From contig CM030936.1 in the NCBI GenBank assembly GCA_018136815.1, forward strand, positions 4,106,474-4,170,473: a DNA stretch of 64,000 nt, given 5' to 3'. Position numbers and translations under genes: made by a program. This document shows positions 11,090 to 21,747 of the stretch, one piece after another (position 1 is the first letter of the stretch; each line of letters begins with the position of its first letter). The notes under the pieces are model-generated. The model saw only the letters and a list, made by a program, of their open reading frames with translations. It had not been told where the DNA came from and searched no databases. Origin of the DNA: Isochrysis galbana. Lineage: Eukaryota > Haptophyta > Isochrysidales > Isochrysidaceae.

Positions 11090-11701
11090 GCTCAGCAGGG
11101 CACCCAATAGCTGCTTTGCTCAATAGCAAATCCTAGTCGCCCTCGCCTTAACGGACGTCGTAGCGCATGTGTGAAAAGGGTAGCTTCCCTTTGGTGATGG
11201 GTGTGTAGCTTTCCAGTTCCAGCTATTCGTAAAGGGATGTATAGATATTGTGCAGACTGCAGCTGCACAACCCTGACAGACCCCTGGAAAGGATAAAGGA
11301 TGGTGAAGAGCTGTGTGGCCAACTGGCCAAGCCTGTGCCTCGTGCTTGCGCACGAGGTCAGTGCCGTGGCATTGTGGAGGCCCAGTCTGAAGGCTCTCCC
11401 TATGGGATGCGGCGTTTGGCCGCTTTGGTATTGTAGGAGGCTGGCCTTTTGTGGCTGGGAGGAGATGTGGAGTGTGTAGGCCATGTTGGCGCCTGCTGGT
11501 GCGCAGCTGTCTGGGGCTGGCACAGGCCATGGCCCGTGCGCACCCGCGTTGGGGGGGGGGGGGGGGGGGGGCTCTTGCGGGCGCTTCGGGTGTACCGCGA
11601 CGGTCAGGACCCAATCGTCCGTCGCGGCGGGGTGGGCGGCAGGGGAGGAGGAGCGGCGCGTGCTCCATGTGCCCATGACGGCCCTATCGTTTTCACGATA
11701 G
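11090..11701 (-). mobile_element. LINE-like 5' fragment (minus)
   Basis: Reading the minus strand, an imperfect palindrome CTATCGTGAAAACGATAG (11684-11701) is followed 8 bp later by ATG (11676) and a proline-rich open frame (VHPKRPQEPPPPPPP). The same arrangement occurs at 21335 downwards, upstream of the LINE, where the frame contains SPKRPHQDDPP. I infer a 5' end (promoter plus ORF1 start) of the same retrotransposon family. It carries a G/C homopolymer at 11551-11571. No EN or RT is seen here. Confidence 0.4.
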
Positions 11702-11704
11702 TTC

Positions 11705-12050
11705 ACCGTGCACACGCCTCAGAAAGAAAGACTTTCAGTAGGCCTGCTCTAGCCTGCCCCTTGCACCTAGCCCGTCGTAGTCGTAGTGGCCACTAGTAGT
11801 GGCCACGCGGGCCCACTCCCCGAAACCAAAGGCCAAAGGAACAAAGCGGGTAGCGTAAAGGGAGAAAGGGAGTGAGCGGGTTTGGGGTATAGTCGATGGT
11901 GTGAGTGCGATGGGACCCCAATAGCTAGCAGTTGTAGCATTCGGATGTTTTGAGCGATCAGGCCTGGTGGGGAGAGGGGGGCGCGACGCCCCGCTTCAGC
12001 TTGCAGCACCAAGTTCGTAAATTTAGTTCTCATGTCTCATATAGTCTCAT
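11705..12050. repeat. Dispersed repeat R3, copy 1
   Basis: Matches 46200-46410 in the same orientation: GCCTGCCCCTTGCACCTAGCCC, then CGAAACCAAAGGCCAAAGGA, GGGGTATAGTCGATGGTGTGAG, ATAGCTAGCAGTTGTAG, then ATTCGGATGTTTTG. The tail resembles the LINE 3' end (GAATCTTCAGATGTTTT), as expected for a non-autonomous partner. Confidence 0.75.
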
Positions 12051-12056
12051 GCGGCT

Positions 12057-12500
12057 CAAAAAAAATTCTTGAAGGTGTCCGCTAAGCTACTGGTGACACA
12101 CTCTCTCTCGCGATCCCAACGCCATCGCCTATACCCCTACCGCCACTCCCCCTTCCGCTCCCCCCCTCGTTCCTTTTTCTTCGGTTTTGGGGGGTCGGCC
12201 CATGTACACTACTTTGGGCCTCGCGTTGGGGGGAGGGGTGGGGCAAGCCTCCTGGGTTTGTCCTTGGTGGCCTCGGGTTCAGTCCGTCCCTGTGTGGGGG
12301 CCCGGCCTTCCGGCCTTCCCCCGTGGATTACTCGGGTGGGGGCGCTTCGTCCACCTCGGTTTGTTGCTATCCTTGATCGAGTTCTCATGTGGCTCATGTC
12401 CAACGACCAACAACTCGTCTACGACGATTGCCCCACCCCCACAGACGACTGCTTCACATCTTATGACGATTACCACACACCTTCTCAATGAGCGGCTTGT
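12057..12500 (-). mobile_element. Diverged LINE 3'-end copy
   Basis: Begins on the plus strand with AAAAAAAATTCTTGAAGG and continues with a C-rich run and TTTTTCTTCGGTTTTGGGG GTCGGCC-type sequence, resembling 18318-18500 (3' UTR of the LINE) and 55757-55990. It therefore appears to be an older, degraded, 5'-truncated LINE copy in minus orientation. Open frames here are not credible genes. Confidence 0.45.
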
Positions 12501-12916
12501 ACTTGTCGCCCGCCACGAATGTACAGTATTTTAGACACGAGACACCAAGCTAGTCATCGGTCACAGAGTCTCTCGGTCCGTACCGATTCGAGCGGTCTCA
12601 GTGAAAAACGTGAGGCCACTTCATGCCGGATCGCCGATGCTGGATCGCCGACAGAAGCTTTTGCAAAGATCTCACAGCCCCTTGAATCTAAGCGATGAAG
12701 GCCATAAGCTGCCCGCTTCTACTTCACATGGCTCAGGCTCTCTCATCACATACTCAGCTCCATTCATCCAAAGTGTGTGAGTGCCATGGCAAAACCACGC
12801 TCTATCTTGAGATGTCGAATCACAAGATTTCATTGTGACTCTCATAGATGCGCATCGGTGTCACGCACACAAAATTTCGCCTTGTCATGCAGGCTTTGTT
12901 CTGAACGGCGGGCGCT
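12501..12916. other. Intergenic, nothing recognised
   Basis: No repeat, RNA or credible open frame was identified downstream of the SDR gene's stop. Confidence 0.5.
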
Positions 12917-13729
12917 TCACTCTGCCGTCTCCGCCCAAGGCCGGCGTGCCTGGCGAAGGAGTGCACTCAGGTCCTTTGTCGGCAATCCCCCTTCCTTGCC
13001 ATTGCACAGGGAGAAGCGAAGACCCTCCGACCGATCGATCACAGCCTGTGCGACCACCGCTGCAACATCCGCCCGCGTAATTGTAAATGCCGAGCTTGGG
13101 AGATTGTCGTCGAATCCAGTGCCTAGGGCATGCTTGCCAGGCTCACCATCAACAAGCCCGCAGGGCTTTACAACAACTGAGTTGACTCCTGAGAACCCAA
13201 GCATGGCCTCTGCATTGAGCTTCCAGAAGAGGATGGCGCCACCGCTAAACGGAGGTGGATCCGGGACAGTCGTACCCGATGAAGAAATGAGGATCGCCCG
13301 CAGAGAGCTGAGCTCCTTTCCTGCAGCCCGACCGGTCGCTAGTGCCGCCACCTGATTCTCGACGCCGATGAACTCAACTGCCGCCATCTCCTTTTCCGAT
13401 AGCTTGGAATTGGCGCCTGCGGCGATGACGAGGGTGTCGAGCCCGCGTGCCGGTTCCAGAAGCGACGTCTTGTTCGTCACGTCGCCCACGTAGATGCCTT
13501 CGCTCGCGTCGCACCGCACGCAGTGCAGCACGTGTCGCGCTTTGGTCACATTGCGCACAAGGGCTCGCACCTCAGCGACGCGCGCATCGGCCTGGAGCAG
13601 CTTGTATACTATCGAGCCAGTGCGACCCGCCGCACCCGTCACCAGGACTCGTAGCCCCTCCTTCCCATCCTCTGCTGCCCCCGTCGCCGCCGCGGCGGCC
13701 AGCAGCGCAAGCACCGCGAGCGGCCGCAT
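12917..13729 (-). CDS. Secretory/organellar atypical SDR (NAD(P)-binding) protein
   Basis: A single-exon protein of about 270 residues. The chosen ATG (13729) begins MRPLAVLALLAAAAATGAAE, a clear signal peptide or transit-type leader; an upstream in-frame ATG at 13834 gives a charged extension that would spoil it. Next comes a Rossmann dinucleotide-binding motif (VLVTGAAGRTGSIVYKLL), then VRALVRN, VGDVTN, LDTLVIAAG and LRAILISSSGT, the strand order of atypical SDRs of the NmrA/YwnB type. It lacks the classical YxxxK catalytic pair at the usual place, as many atypical SDRs do. GVNSVVVKPCGLVDGEPG and an FTITRADVAAVVAQAV segment (family-typical 'RADVA') follow. Substrate unknown; an ER or plastid location is inferred from the leader. 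Isolated gene with repeats on both sides. Confidence 0.88.
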   Translation of the reverse strand: MRPLAVLALLAAAAATGAAEDGKEGLRVLVTGAAGRTGSIVYKLLQADARVAEVRALVRNVTKARHVLHCVRCDASEGIYVGDVTNKTSLLEPARGLDTLVIAAGANSKLSEKEMAAVEFIGVENQVAALATGRAAGKELSSLRAILISSSGTTVPDPPPFSGGAILFWKLNAEAMLGFSGVNSVVVKPCGLVDGEPGKHALGTGFDDNLPSSAFTITRADVAAVVAQAVIDRSEGLRFSLCNGKEGGLPTKDLSALLRQARRPWAETAE

Positions 13730-13834
13730 ACGGTCGCAAGGCGGCGGCGCTCGATCTCGCCGGCTCCCTCCGCCCGATTCGGCTCGAACTGCTCCTCGAT
13801 CTCCGTATTTTGTATTTTGTATTTTGTGTGCCAC

Positions 13835-14929
13835 TGGGGACTCGAGGGCTTCAGAGAGACCTCCCGTTGCTATTTTCAGGTGAAAGGCCTATCTCCTATC
13901 TCACCAAAAAGCAGTAGAGCCTAGAGTAGAGTAGGAGGACTCGGACTCGTCGGAAGCTTCCTTCGTTCGGCTCCATCTGCCACCACTCTAGCCTGTCTGT
14001 ATAATACTGTAATATGAGAGTAATACTGCTACTCACCTACTAGTTCGGTGTTTATTGCCTCACACGTGGACCTCCTGGTAGGAGTCACGATATCTCGCGA
14101 CCTCTACAATTCTGTACTACTCGACCCCCCCCCCCCCTCCCCCACACCCTGTAAAGATGGAGGACTCTAGTATCACAAGAATAAACTATGTGGCCGAAGA
14201 CCTTCGGGCTCTCTCTCTCCTCCTCTCTGCTCTACAACACCCCTCACGCAGAGGAAGGTGAGGTCGCCACATGGGTCTCTTCCCCTCCCATCTTCACCCC
14301 ACCCCACGCCCCCATCCCCGACTCCATCCCTGCCTCTCCATCGACTTCTCCCGCTGTGCCTCTTCTCTCAAACTCCTCCCCTTGCTCTCCTTCTACATCC
14401 GCCCCTTCCTGCCTCCCTCCTTCTTCCCCCCGTCCCCCCTCTTCTCTCAAACACGAGCGGGGATTGGAGAGCTCTGATGATGGGGAATGTGAGGCACTTC
14501 GCCTTCCCACATCATAAGGTGCGCCGCCTTGACTTCTTTCGCGCACGCGCCAGAGAAAGGTAATGCGGAACGGGAGGCAGCTCCGCCTCATCTGCTCTGA
14601 TGCCGACCAGTCTTTTGCTACATTGTGGTGGGGAGCAGCGGCTGTGGGTGTGCACATCGATTTGGACTCGGCATCATGCTCATCCTGACCCCCCCCCCTC
14701 ACACAGCTGCCTCGCTGCTACTCAGCTCTTTCACCTACACCCCTCGCTCATTCCCTGGCTTAATTCCCTTCAGTGTCATCTCGCCCGCACCAATACAAAT
14801 GGCCTTATCGCACAGATCCTCGCGGCAACTCAGCCACTGACACACTGAAAGCACTCCCAACAATCCTCCACCACAGTCGCCACCCCCTTCTCTGCGACAT
14901 TGGCCTCATTCTGACCAACTTTGGACCAA
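13835..14929. other. Intergenic, C/T-rich simple sequence
   Basis: Contains C-runs at 14120-14140 and C/T-rich sequence at 14270-14440. No credible gene. May contain promoters for the diverging SDR (-) and phosphatase (+) genes. Confidence 0.5.
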
Positions 14930-16354
14930 ATGCTGCAGTCGCGCGACCCCGAAATTGACATGTCACTTCTTGTCGGTGTGGCGGGCCTTGCGCTTGGTGG
15001 GTTGCGCACGCCGAGCGTGCGCATGTGTGAGCCGCCGTCACTTCCACGCCCTGAGCTCTGTGTACTTGATCTGGATATGTGCATTTGGAGGCCAGAAATT
15101 TGAGTCAGCGCCTCGAAACGCACGCGTATCGAATGCTCTTCTTGGGCGCGGTTGCCGCTGATGCTGCTGACACCCTCGCCCTTCACGTCTTGCGCCATGC
15201 ACTGACCATGAACTCTTCACACTGCACTGTGTCCGTTCAGGTACACCTTGTGGGGTATGTGCTAAAGCACAGTGGCAAGTGCTTGGTGGAGTGATTGCAT
15301 GGCCATAGCGAACGAGAGCTATTTCAATGGAGAGTAGAGACCCAAGCGTGCTCGCCATCTTCGTCTTTGCCAGCGCTCTCACCTTTGCTATGTCCCACGC
15401 CTAGATGTACCCAAAGAGCGCGATGCGGTAAGGGGTGATCTCGGCGGCCGCGGCGATGGTGTCGTTGGCGTGATGAGTGGAGTCGACAAAATCGCGATAT
15501 TCCCCGGCGCACTGCGCGCCCTCCAGGTTTGCCTTCAAGCTAAGCTTGTTGCCACGTCTATGTGCGTCTAACGCCTGGCTGCACAACTTTCCCCCGCTTG
15601 CGTGCACTTGTGTACTTCATCGCAATATCCTCCTCCTTGCATGGAACAGGAAGTGCATGATGGCGTCCATGGCGAAATGCGGCTGGCGGTAGCTTCATCT
15701 GCAGATACGCCGCGAGCAGTAGAGATCGGGAAAGCGGCGATGAAGATTCTCGAGGTGATGACTCACCGGGTGCGAACGATAGATGTGTGTAAGGGGTACA
15801 TCCATTTACACCTAGCGCTCCCTTTGGGATTTGCCAGATCGTGCCTGGTACGACATTCTACGACGTATTGATGCGCGGTTGGGAGCCAGGATACGAGGGA
15901 CATTTGCAAGTTGGACGCTCGCCGCCACTGTCATCGGACAAGTCGAAGACGCACTTCCCAATCCTCAAAGAAGCGACAGGTGTATGGGAGTTGAAGCTAA
16001 CTGAGTGCTTGTTGAGATTGGTGGACGAGGCAATTAGCGTTCGACCGATGAGGTTGCAATGCGACCGTACATTCCGTAGGGCGAAAGCTGCACTATTCCC
16101 AAGTTCCTGCCCATGCCCTGCACCGCTCTGGATCTACCGAAAATAATCCCCAATCATGTTCCGGTCTTTGTTCACATTTCGTCTCAGGTGTGCCCTACGA
16201 GCAAATGCTCTTCTTCGACGACTCTGCGTGGTCCGATCATTGCGCGATGGTGGAGCGGGCATGCCCAGGCGTGGTCACTCAGCGCACGCCACGTGGCATG
16301 CAGTACGATGAATGGCAGCGAGGCCTCCACAAATTTGCCGACGCGAGGAGTTAG
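14930..16354 (+). CDS. MDP-1-type HAD-superfamily phosphatase, about six exons, apparent frameshift
   Basis: Exons found: a first with a short hydrophobic leader and the HAD motif I region (PELCVLDLDMCIWRPE, about 15050-15100); one ending at 15526 (GDGVVGVMSGVDKIAIFPGALRALQ in two blocks); 15650-15754 (RLAVASSADTPRAVEIGKAA, motif II/III region); 15838-15979 (HLQVGRSPPLSSDKSKTHFP, the conserved lysine region); and 16188-16354 (MLFFDDSAWSDHC, motif IV, then GVVTQRTPRGMQ). Junctions LQ|EVH, ILE|IVPG and TG|VPYE are phase-consistent with GT-AG ends. This is the order of magnesium-dependent phosphatase-1, which acts on phosphotyrosine and protein glycation products in other organisms. After RPE the frame stops (ATT TGA), while the continuation FESAPRNARVSNALLG is in the +1 frame: a 1-2 nt indel, or an assembly error. 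ATG at 14930; 14960 is an alternative. Confidence 0.8.
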
Positions 16355-16653
16355 CTATTGCTGTAACTACAACACACTTCTGGTCTCAGAACTCACCTTC
16401 AGCATACGACGGGTAATTTTTGATATATGGCGATGACCAAGCAACATAGCATTCCGGAAGCATTCGGCAATCTTCAGCAATGCTGTGGCTTTTGCTAACC
16501 ACTTTACCACCACCACTTACCACCACTATATCATCCCCATCCTTTGTACGCGATCGCACCTTTTGGGTGCGTGTGCTTCTTTATTAGCTTGGTCATCGCA
16601 GCGTTTCCCCCCGGGTAAGGCGGCAGAGTTTCTTTCTTGCCTCCCCACAACTA
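16355..16653. other. Intergenic
   Basis: Short region downstream of the phosphatase stop; nothing recognised. Confidence 0.5.
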
Positions 16654-16990
16654 AGTTTATACTTAGTTCGCCCATGGGGGGGCACGAGCCCCCCTCTCTC
16701 TCCACTCCTCCCCTGCCATGGGGGAGGAACCACCCACTCTCCTGGCACGCCTGATGGCTTGCCAGGAGCACACAGTCCTGCTGACCTATTCCTCTCCCCA
16801 CAGGCCCGCCTGACTCGCCCGCCCTGGCCCGTCGTGGCCTGCCCATCCCTCTGACCAGCCCCTCCTTCCCCTGGGCCCCCTTGATCAGGACCCCCCAGCC
16901 AGCTCCAGTCGACTGGCAGGGGCTCGAGAGCCAGCGAGGGAGAGGCAGGAGGGGCCAGGGCCATGCCCCAGCCTCACCTGCCCCCCACGA
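16654..16990 (+). mobile_element. GC-rich dispersed element, family A, copy 1
   Basis: Starts with the palindromic terminus ACTAAGTTTATACTTAGT, then CGCCCATGGGGGGGCACGAG, CCTGATGGCTTGCCAGGAG and the core AGCCAGCGAGGGAGAGGCAG, ending around GCCCCAGCCTCACCTGCCCC. Related copies: 17411-18165 (inverted), 29760-30240, 39165-39430, 42150-42265 and 51165-52340. Family B (19525-19990, 45545-45945) shares the core. Non-coding. Confidence 0.85.
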
Positions 16991-17410
16991 GATATCTTGG
17001 GACCGGAGAATGTTTTGGACGAATCTTCCTGCCGTCGGCCGAGGAGAGGCGGACGGAGAGAGAGAGAGAGAGAGTCTCGCAGAGCGACTGCAGAACGAGA
17101 AGTCGAAGTCATGCCGGTTTATTACCTTAAACGAGCCAACAATTATAGTGACAGCAAAAACAAAATTCGAATCGCAAATTTCGAGACCAAAATCTGCAAA
17201 CCTGGACTTGAGACCATGGGGAATCCGAATCTGTGTGTCTTGTGCGTCAGTGGTAACACGGGGAACTGTTCAATTGTAATTGTGAGCGCGTACCTTACAC
17301 GAATATTCATGCCTACAGCCTTCAGATGGGCAGGAATACAACAAAAGCAGGCGACAAGGAAGGCGACAAAGGAGGCGAGGGCAAAGAGGGCGAATGTAAT
17401 TAAATTAAAC
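16991..17410. other. Short spacer between GC-rich elements
   Basis: A GA run at 17058-17075 and AT-richer sequence to 17410. No gene recognised. Confidence 0.45.
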
Positions 17411-18165
17411 CTTTTAATAGTCTCACCGCGCACGCAGCCGTGGACCCTCTACTTTCTACTCACGTAGGAAAACTTTCTACACCCCCACGCTCCCAGCCCT
17501 TCTCCCCCCGCCATCAGGCGGCTCCCCCCGTGCACTACTAGGGGGATTGGGGTGAAGGGCTTAGATATGGTCCGGTGGCCCGCGCCTCCCCCCGGTGATC
17601 TGTTCCCTCTCTTCCTCCTGTGTCTCCGAGTGGGCGGCGACCTCAGTCCCGACTTATCCTGTAAACAGGTGCGGGACTTACCTATTTTTCGGTGGGCGGA
17701 GCTCCGCTCCGCCCACCCCCTTCTCCGCGCTCTCTCTCCCCTCTCCTGCGGCACGCGCGATGGCGCGCCTGCGGCAGGCCTGCAGCTGCCCATTGGCGAC
17801 CCTGGAGGCTCATGGAGGCCAGCTCAGGGGGCAGAGGAGGCTGGGGCTGGGCCCTGGCCTCCCCTGCCTCTCCCTCGCTGGCGCTCCTGAGCCTCAGGGG
17901 CCCCCACGCTGCACCTGTCTGCCTGTCGAACAGGGGGGGAGGAGGGGTTGGAGCAATGGGCTGGCCACGCCGGGCCAGGATGGGCGAATCAGGCGAGCCT
18001 GTCAGTGGGAGAGAGGGTCAGCAGGGCAGTGGCCTCCTGGCAAGCCATCAGGCGTGCCAGGAGGATGGGTGGTTCCTCCCCCATGGCGGGGGAGGAGTGG
18101 AGAGAGGGGGGGGCTCGTGCCCCCCCATGGGCGAGCTAAGTATAAACTTAGTTGAGGGCGAATGT
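17411..18165 (-). mobile_element. GC-rich dispersed element, family A, long copy (inverted)
   Basis: A long family A copy on the minus strand. Read inversely it matches 51165-51810 and 52225-52350: the ACTAAGTTTATACTTAGC terminus at 18136-18153, the hairpin-prone CCATGGGGGGGCACGAGC, the GC core, the GGTGGGCGGAGC / TCCGCCCACC block, TAAGTCCCGCACCTGTTTAC, and the end TAATAGTCTCACCGCGCACG. The copy at 51 kb carries an extra about 400 bp (51815-52220). No ORF with recognised function. Confidence 0.85.
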
Positions 18166-18239
18166 AGGATGATGCGACGGTGACTAGTCTACAAGGAGGG
18201 GACATAGAAACGCAGACGACTTCTAAAACGAAAAGGTTG

Positions 18240-18260
18240 ATCGCGGATGTGCGACAGAAT
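18240..18260 (-). repeat. TIR-like terminus
   Basis: TGATCGCGGATGTGCGACA is the inverse complement of the TGTCGCAT(C/T)CGCGAT(C/T) terminus seen at 5301, 56108 and elsewhere, with two extra bases. The partner end was not located. Confidence 0.45.
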
Positions 18261-18317
18261 TAGTTCGAAGTTGGGCTCTCCGGGCCTTACTCGGAGACGT
18301 TCCAATGGGCTCAGCGG

Positions 18318-20250
18318 GATAAAAAAACTTCTGAAGATTCTGGGCTACACACCTACTATTTGCGGGACTTCCCTTCGCTAACTACATCGCCCTTATCTTC
18401 CCTCCCTCCACCTCTTCCCCTGCCCCCCTTCTTTCCTTTTTCTTCGGTTTCCGGGGTCCGGCCTCGGTGCACTACCTGAGGCCTGGTTCAGAGTGTGGGG
18501 TCCGGGCAGGCTTTTTGGATTTGTCGTTGTTGTCGCGCGTGCCTGTCTGGTCTCGCTTTTGTTTGTCTGGGTTGTGGCCAGGTTCCTTGTCTCTAGCAGC
18601 AGCTTTGAGTGGTGTGGTGGTGTTTCAATCTTCTTGGTTCCCTTGGTCCTTGGTCCCCTCGACAACGACAACGTGTGCGATCCTCAGCTTGGTAGCTAGT
18701 TCCACTAGTTCCGCGCTGGGCTTTAGTCCGCCTTTGTCGTTCTTATTGAAAACGGGTCTCAATTCGTTTATATCTATCCTTTTCTTAGGCTGTCTTCCCA
18801 TGCCCGCTTGGGCGGTTCTCGCCAAGTCGGTTTCTTGTGCGAAGAGGAGTGCTTTGCTGAGCGTGGTGTACCTCTCTACTATTCTCATTAGTATTGTTTC
18901 TTCCGAGAAGTTAATGCCGTCGTAATGTATCCTGTAGAAGTCCGTGATTATGTATCTCCACGCTAGTAGGTATAGTACGTATATCGCTTTCGGGGCGTCT
19001 CCCCTCGGGTAGATGAATAGGTTGTCTATTATGGTTTCTTCTCTGCTCCTTCCTATCTTGGGTGAGAAGCGTGCGACTTTATTCAGCTTGTCTAGGATAT
19101 TGGTTATCCCGGGGCATTCTCCTAGGTGCGTCGAGGATTCATCTGTCTCCCCACATATGCGGCACGTATTGGCTCTGTCTGGGAATCGGTTGTACGTGCC
19201 CACTCGCCTGTGTGTAATGTGTTTGAAGTGTAGATGTATGTCCCGCGCCGTTACCATTGGCGAGGTGTATAGCTTCGCCAGGTGCGCCCATGTGTCCTCG
19301 GGTATTTGGAGTTTTTCCTCCCATTTGTTCGGCCCTGTGAGGCGCTTGCGTTTGCGGTCCTTTCTCTGGAGGGCTTCGGTTAGGTGTTCTACTTCGGTGC
19401 CGTCCAGCGGCGTTTTTTCGTCTAGCGTGTACTCGTCCGCTAGCGGGTATTCTAGTCTTTTGTTGGTTTTGTAACCTTCCCCCCATTGTGCCGGTGGGTA
19501 TGTGTCTAGGTTCGTGGGGAACCTACTTTTATAAGTGGGGGTCAATGGGGGCCTCGCGCCCCCCTCTCTCCATCGCGGACACCCCCCGGGGTGGGCCCGT
19601 ACAATCAACCCCAGCCCCTGCCCTCTGGCAGGGGCTGGGCAATCAACACTCTGGCCCAGACCCCTAGTGGGCGCGGGCCGTGACTCGCACTCCCACGCCC
19701 AGCATGGGCCTGCCCTCGAGCTGACTCCCCCCCCATCCTTGGTCGCCAGGCAGACAGAGGGCTTCGGGCGGCTCCCAGGGCCAGCGAGGCAAGCGTGGGA
19801 GAGGCAGGAGGGGCCAGGGGCTGAGCCCCAGCCTCCACTGCCCCCTGAGCTGCCCTGGCTGGCCCTCTGAGAGCCCCCAAAGGGCCTCTGAGAGCAGGCC
19901 GTGGCGCGCCGCATGGCGACGCGCCGCAGGGACAGAGGTGGAGGAGAACGGAGAGAGGGAGAGGGGGGGTTTTGCACCCCCCCCGATGGAGTGCGGTGAG
20001 AAACGGGATCTTCTACACAGTTGAAATCGCCTCCCATAAGGGAGTCGCATTCTCTTCCCACGGGCGGGTTTGTCCTTAGCGATTCTATTTGCGTGGCCCT
20101 CAAACTGGGCGTGGCGCTCAGATATATAGATATTAGTTCCAACTCCTTAGAATCTATTACGCATCTAACTCGTAGGCATCTGCCTTCGATCGGGCGCGAT
20201 TGGCGTGGCTGTGAGGGCGGGATGCCGCGATATGGTGCGCGATGCGGCAT
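18318..20250 (-). mobile_element. Non-LTR retrotransposon (LINE), RT domain lost
   Basis: On the minus strand a 541-codon open frame (20250 to 18625) starts with an endonuclease-like (EEP) fragment: ELELISIYLSATPSLR, then LMGGDFNCVEDP. It ends with the usual LINE C-terminus: TWAHLAKLYTSPMVTARDIH, then a CX2CX8HX3C zinc knuckle (CRICGETDESSTHLGEC). No reverse transcriptase motifs (such as the YADD box) are present. In their place is a GC-rich family B element (19525-19990) through which the frame stays open. The 3' UTR runs to 18318 and ends CAGAATCTTCAGAAGTTTTTTT, an oligo-T tail on the sense strand. The copy is non-autonomous as it stands. Confidence 0.85.
19525..19990 (+). mobile_element. 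GC-rich dispersed element, family B, inside the LINE
   Basis: Begins CTACTTTTATAAGTGGGGG and continues TCAATGGGGGCCTCGCGCCC, CCCCAGCCCCTGCCCTCTGG and CAGCGAGGCAAGCGTGGGAG, ending near CTGGCCCTCTGAGAG. 45545-45945 is a second copy. The core (GAGAGGCAGGAGGGGCCAGG) is shared with family A, so A and B are one superfamily with different ends. It sits exactly where the LINE reverse transcriptase should be. Confidence 0.8.
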
Positions 20251-20740
20251 CTACTCGGTGAGCGGGCACAAGAACGGCCTCGTGGCGCCGCCGGTCGCGG
20301 GTCGAAGTTGGGCGCTCACGGTGCGTCTTGGGGGCGTGACGTCGTCATCACCGGCGCCCGCAAAGGGCTGATTTCGACGCGGTGTGCGGGGGCGGCGGGC
20401 GCGATTGGTGTTGGTGTGGCTGTGAGGGCGGGATGTCGCGATATGGTGCGCGATGCGGCATCTACTCGGTGAGCGGGCACAAGAACGGCCTCGTGGCGCC
20501 GCCGGTCGCGGGTCGAAGTTGGGCGCTCACGGTGCGTCTTGGGGGCGTGACGTCGTCATCACCGGCGCCCGCAAAGGGCTGATTTCGACGCGGTGCGCGG
20601 GGGCGGCGGGCGCGATTGGCGTGGCTGTGAGGGCGGGATGCCGCGATATGGTGCGTGATGCGGCATCTACTCGGTGAGCGGGCACAAGAACGGCCTCGTG
20701 GCGCCGCCGGTCGCGGGTCGAAGTTGGGCTCTCTATCCCT
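20215..20740. repeat. Tandem repeat, about 206-211 bp, three copies
   Basis: Copies start near 20220, 20431 and 20637, each containing CCGCGATATGGTGCGCGATG and GAACGGCCTCGTGGCGCCGC. They are almost identical, the third one truncated. The first overlaps the 5' end of the LINE endonuclease frame, so the array may be part of, or an expansion within, the element's 5' region. Confidence 0.9.
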
Positions 20741-21058
20741 TGGCGATTTTAGCGTTGAGCGTCTTCATAGTTTTTGTGATAATTACGTACACGTTCAAGT
20801 CCATGAAATCATAGAAGTATTGTATTGCGGTGCGTACAGAACCAGGCTGTATCGACCGTGTTTGCTGGTGATGACCATGGCTTCGTAATGCGCTGCGAGA
20901 GGCGCGCTTGAAGGCCATCGATAAAATTATACCGGAGGGGGCCCGTTGTATATTTCTGCGCGGCTGTCAGAGGCCTGAAATTGAGTATTTTTCGAAAATT
21001 TTGCCGGAGGACCCCGGATTTTTTTTGCTGATCTCTCATACCAGAACCTATAGGGAGC
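20741..21058. other. Unclassified segment within LINE 5' area
   Basis: AT-richer sequence between the tandem array and the ORF1-like fragment. No features recognised. Confidence 0.4.
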
Positions 21059-21335
21059 TTATTTAGGTCCTCGTTTGCCCATTACCGATGGTGCCCTTCG
21101 CACCCCCCTAGTGAGTGACCGGGCTACCAGCATGCTGGTCGTGCTCTCGCTGTTCTCAGTGGTGCGCGGGCACGGCCCGATGGCTTCTGTGCCCACCTGG
21201 CTGGGGGGGTCGTCCTGGTGCGGTCGCTTCGGCGACAGCGGCGTGTCCATGAAAGCTTCGTCCATCGCGGCGAGGGCCGCGGCAGCGAGGGCGGGAGGCG
21301 GCGCGCGCTCCATGACCCTATCGTTTTAACGATAG
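21059..21335 (-). mobile_element. Probable LINE 5' end: palindrome plus ORF1-like start
   Basis: Reading minus, CTATCGTTAAAACGATAG (21318-21335, 8-bp arms) is followed at 21313 by ATG and an 84-codon frame with MDEAFMDTPLSPKRPHQDDP. The locus at 11701-11090 shows the same palindrome, an ATG at similar distance and a PKRP/proline-rich start. It lies upstream of, and in the same orientation as, the LINE at 20250-18318, so it plausibly is its 5' UTR and ORF1 remnant. Whether it is one continuous insertion is not shown. Confidence 0.45.
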
Positions 21336-21339
21336 TTGC

Positions 21340-21747
21340 CAATGGGCTCAGCGGATGACTGATTTCGACGAGGAGGCTAGAAACTCGTGTGTGTGTTCGG
21401 GAGGTACCAAATGACAAATGAAGGCAAACGACCTCTGCAGTCCGCTTCGTGACTTCGTGCCCATTTTAAATGGCCATTTTCGCCGACGATCCAAATCCAA
21501 CCGGATGCCGGATGGGGGACCGCACCAGACATCTTCACGTACAGGGGACACCCGGACAGCCACGTCAATCGGGACGGCCACGCGCCGAAGCCGCGTCGAA
21601 ATCAGCCATCCGTGGGCGCTCATGCGCTGGTTGATTAAATTAGGCACGCTCCCGCGAACGCCCCGAGAGACTACTACTAGTACTATTTTTATTTGGACGC
21701 GAGGTGAGATCTTCTACTGGTAAAGAAGTCTCGTGGTGCCGGTCGCG
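21340..21747. other. Upstream region of NAA25
   Basis: Only AT/GC mixed sequence without a recognisable motif between the LINE 5' end and the NAA25 start codon. The promoter must lie here or in the adjacent mobile DNA. Confidence 0.45.
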
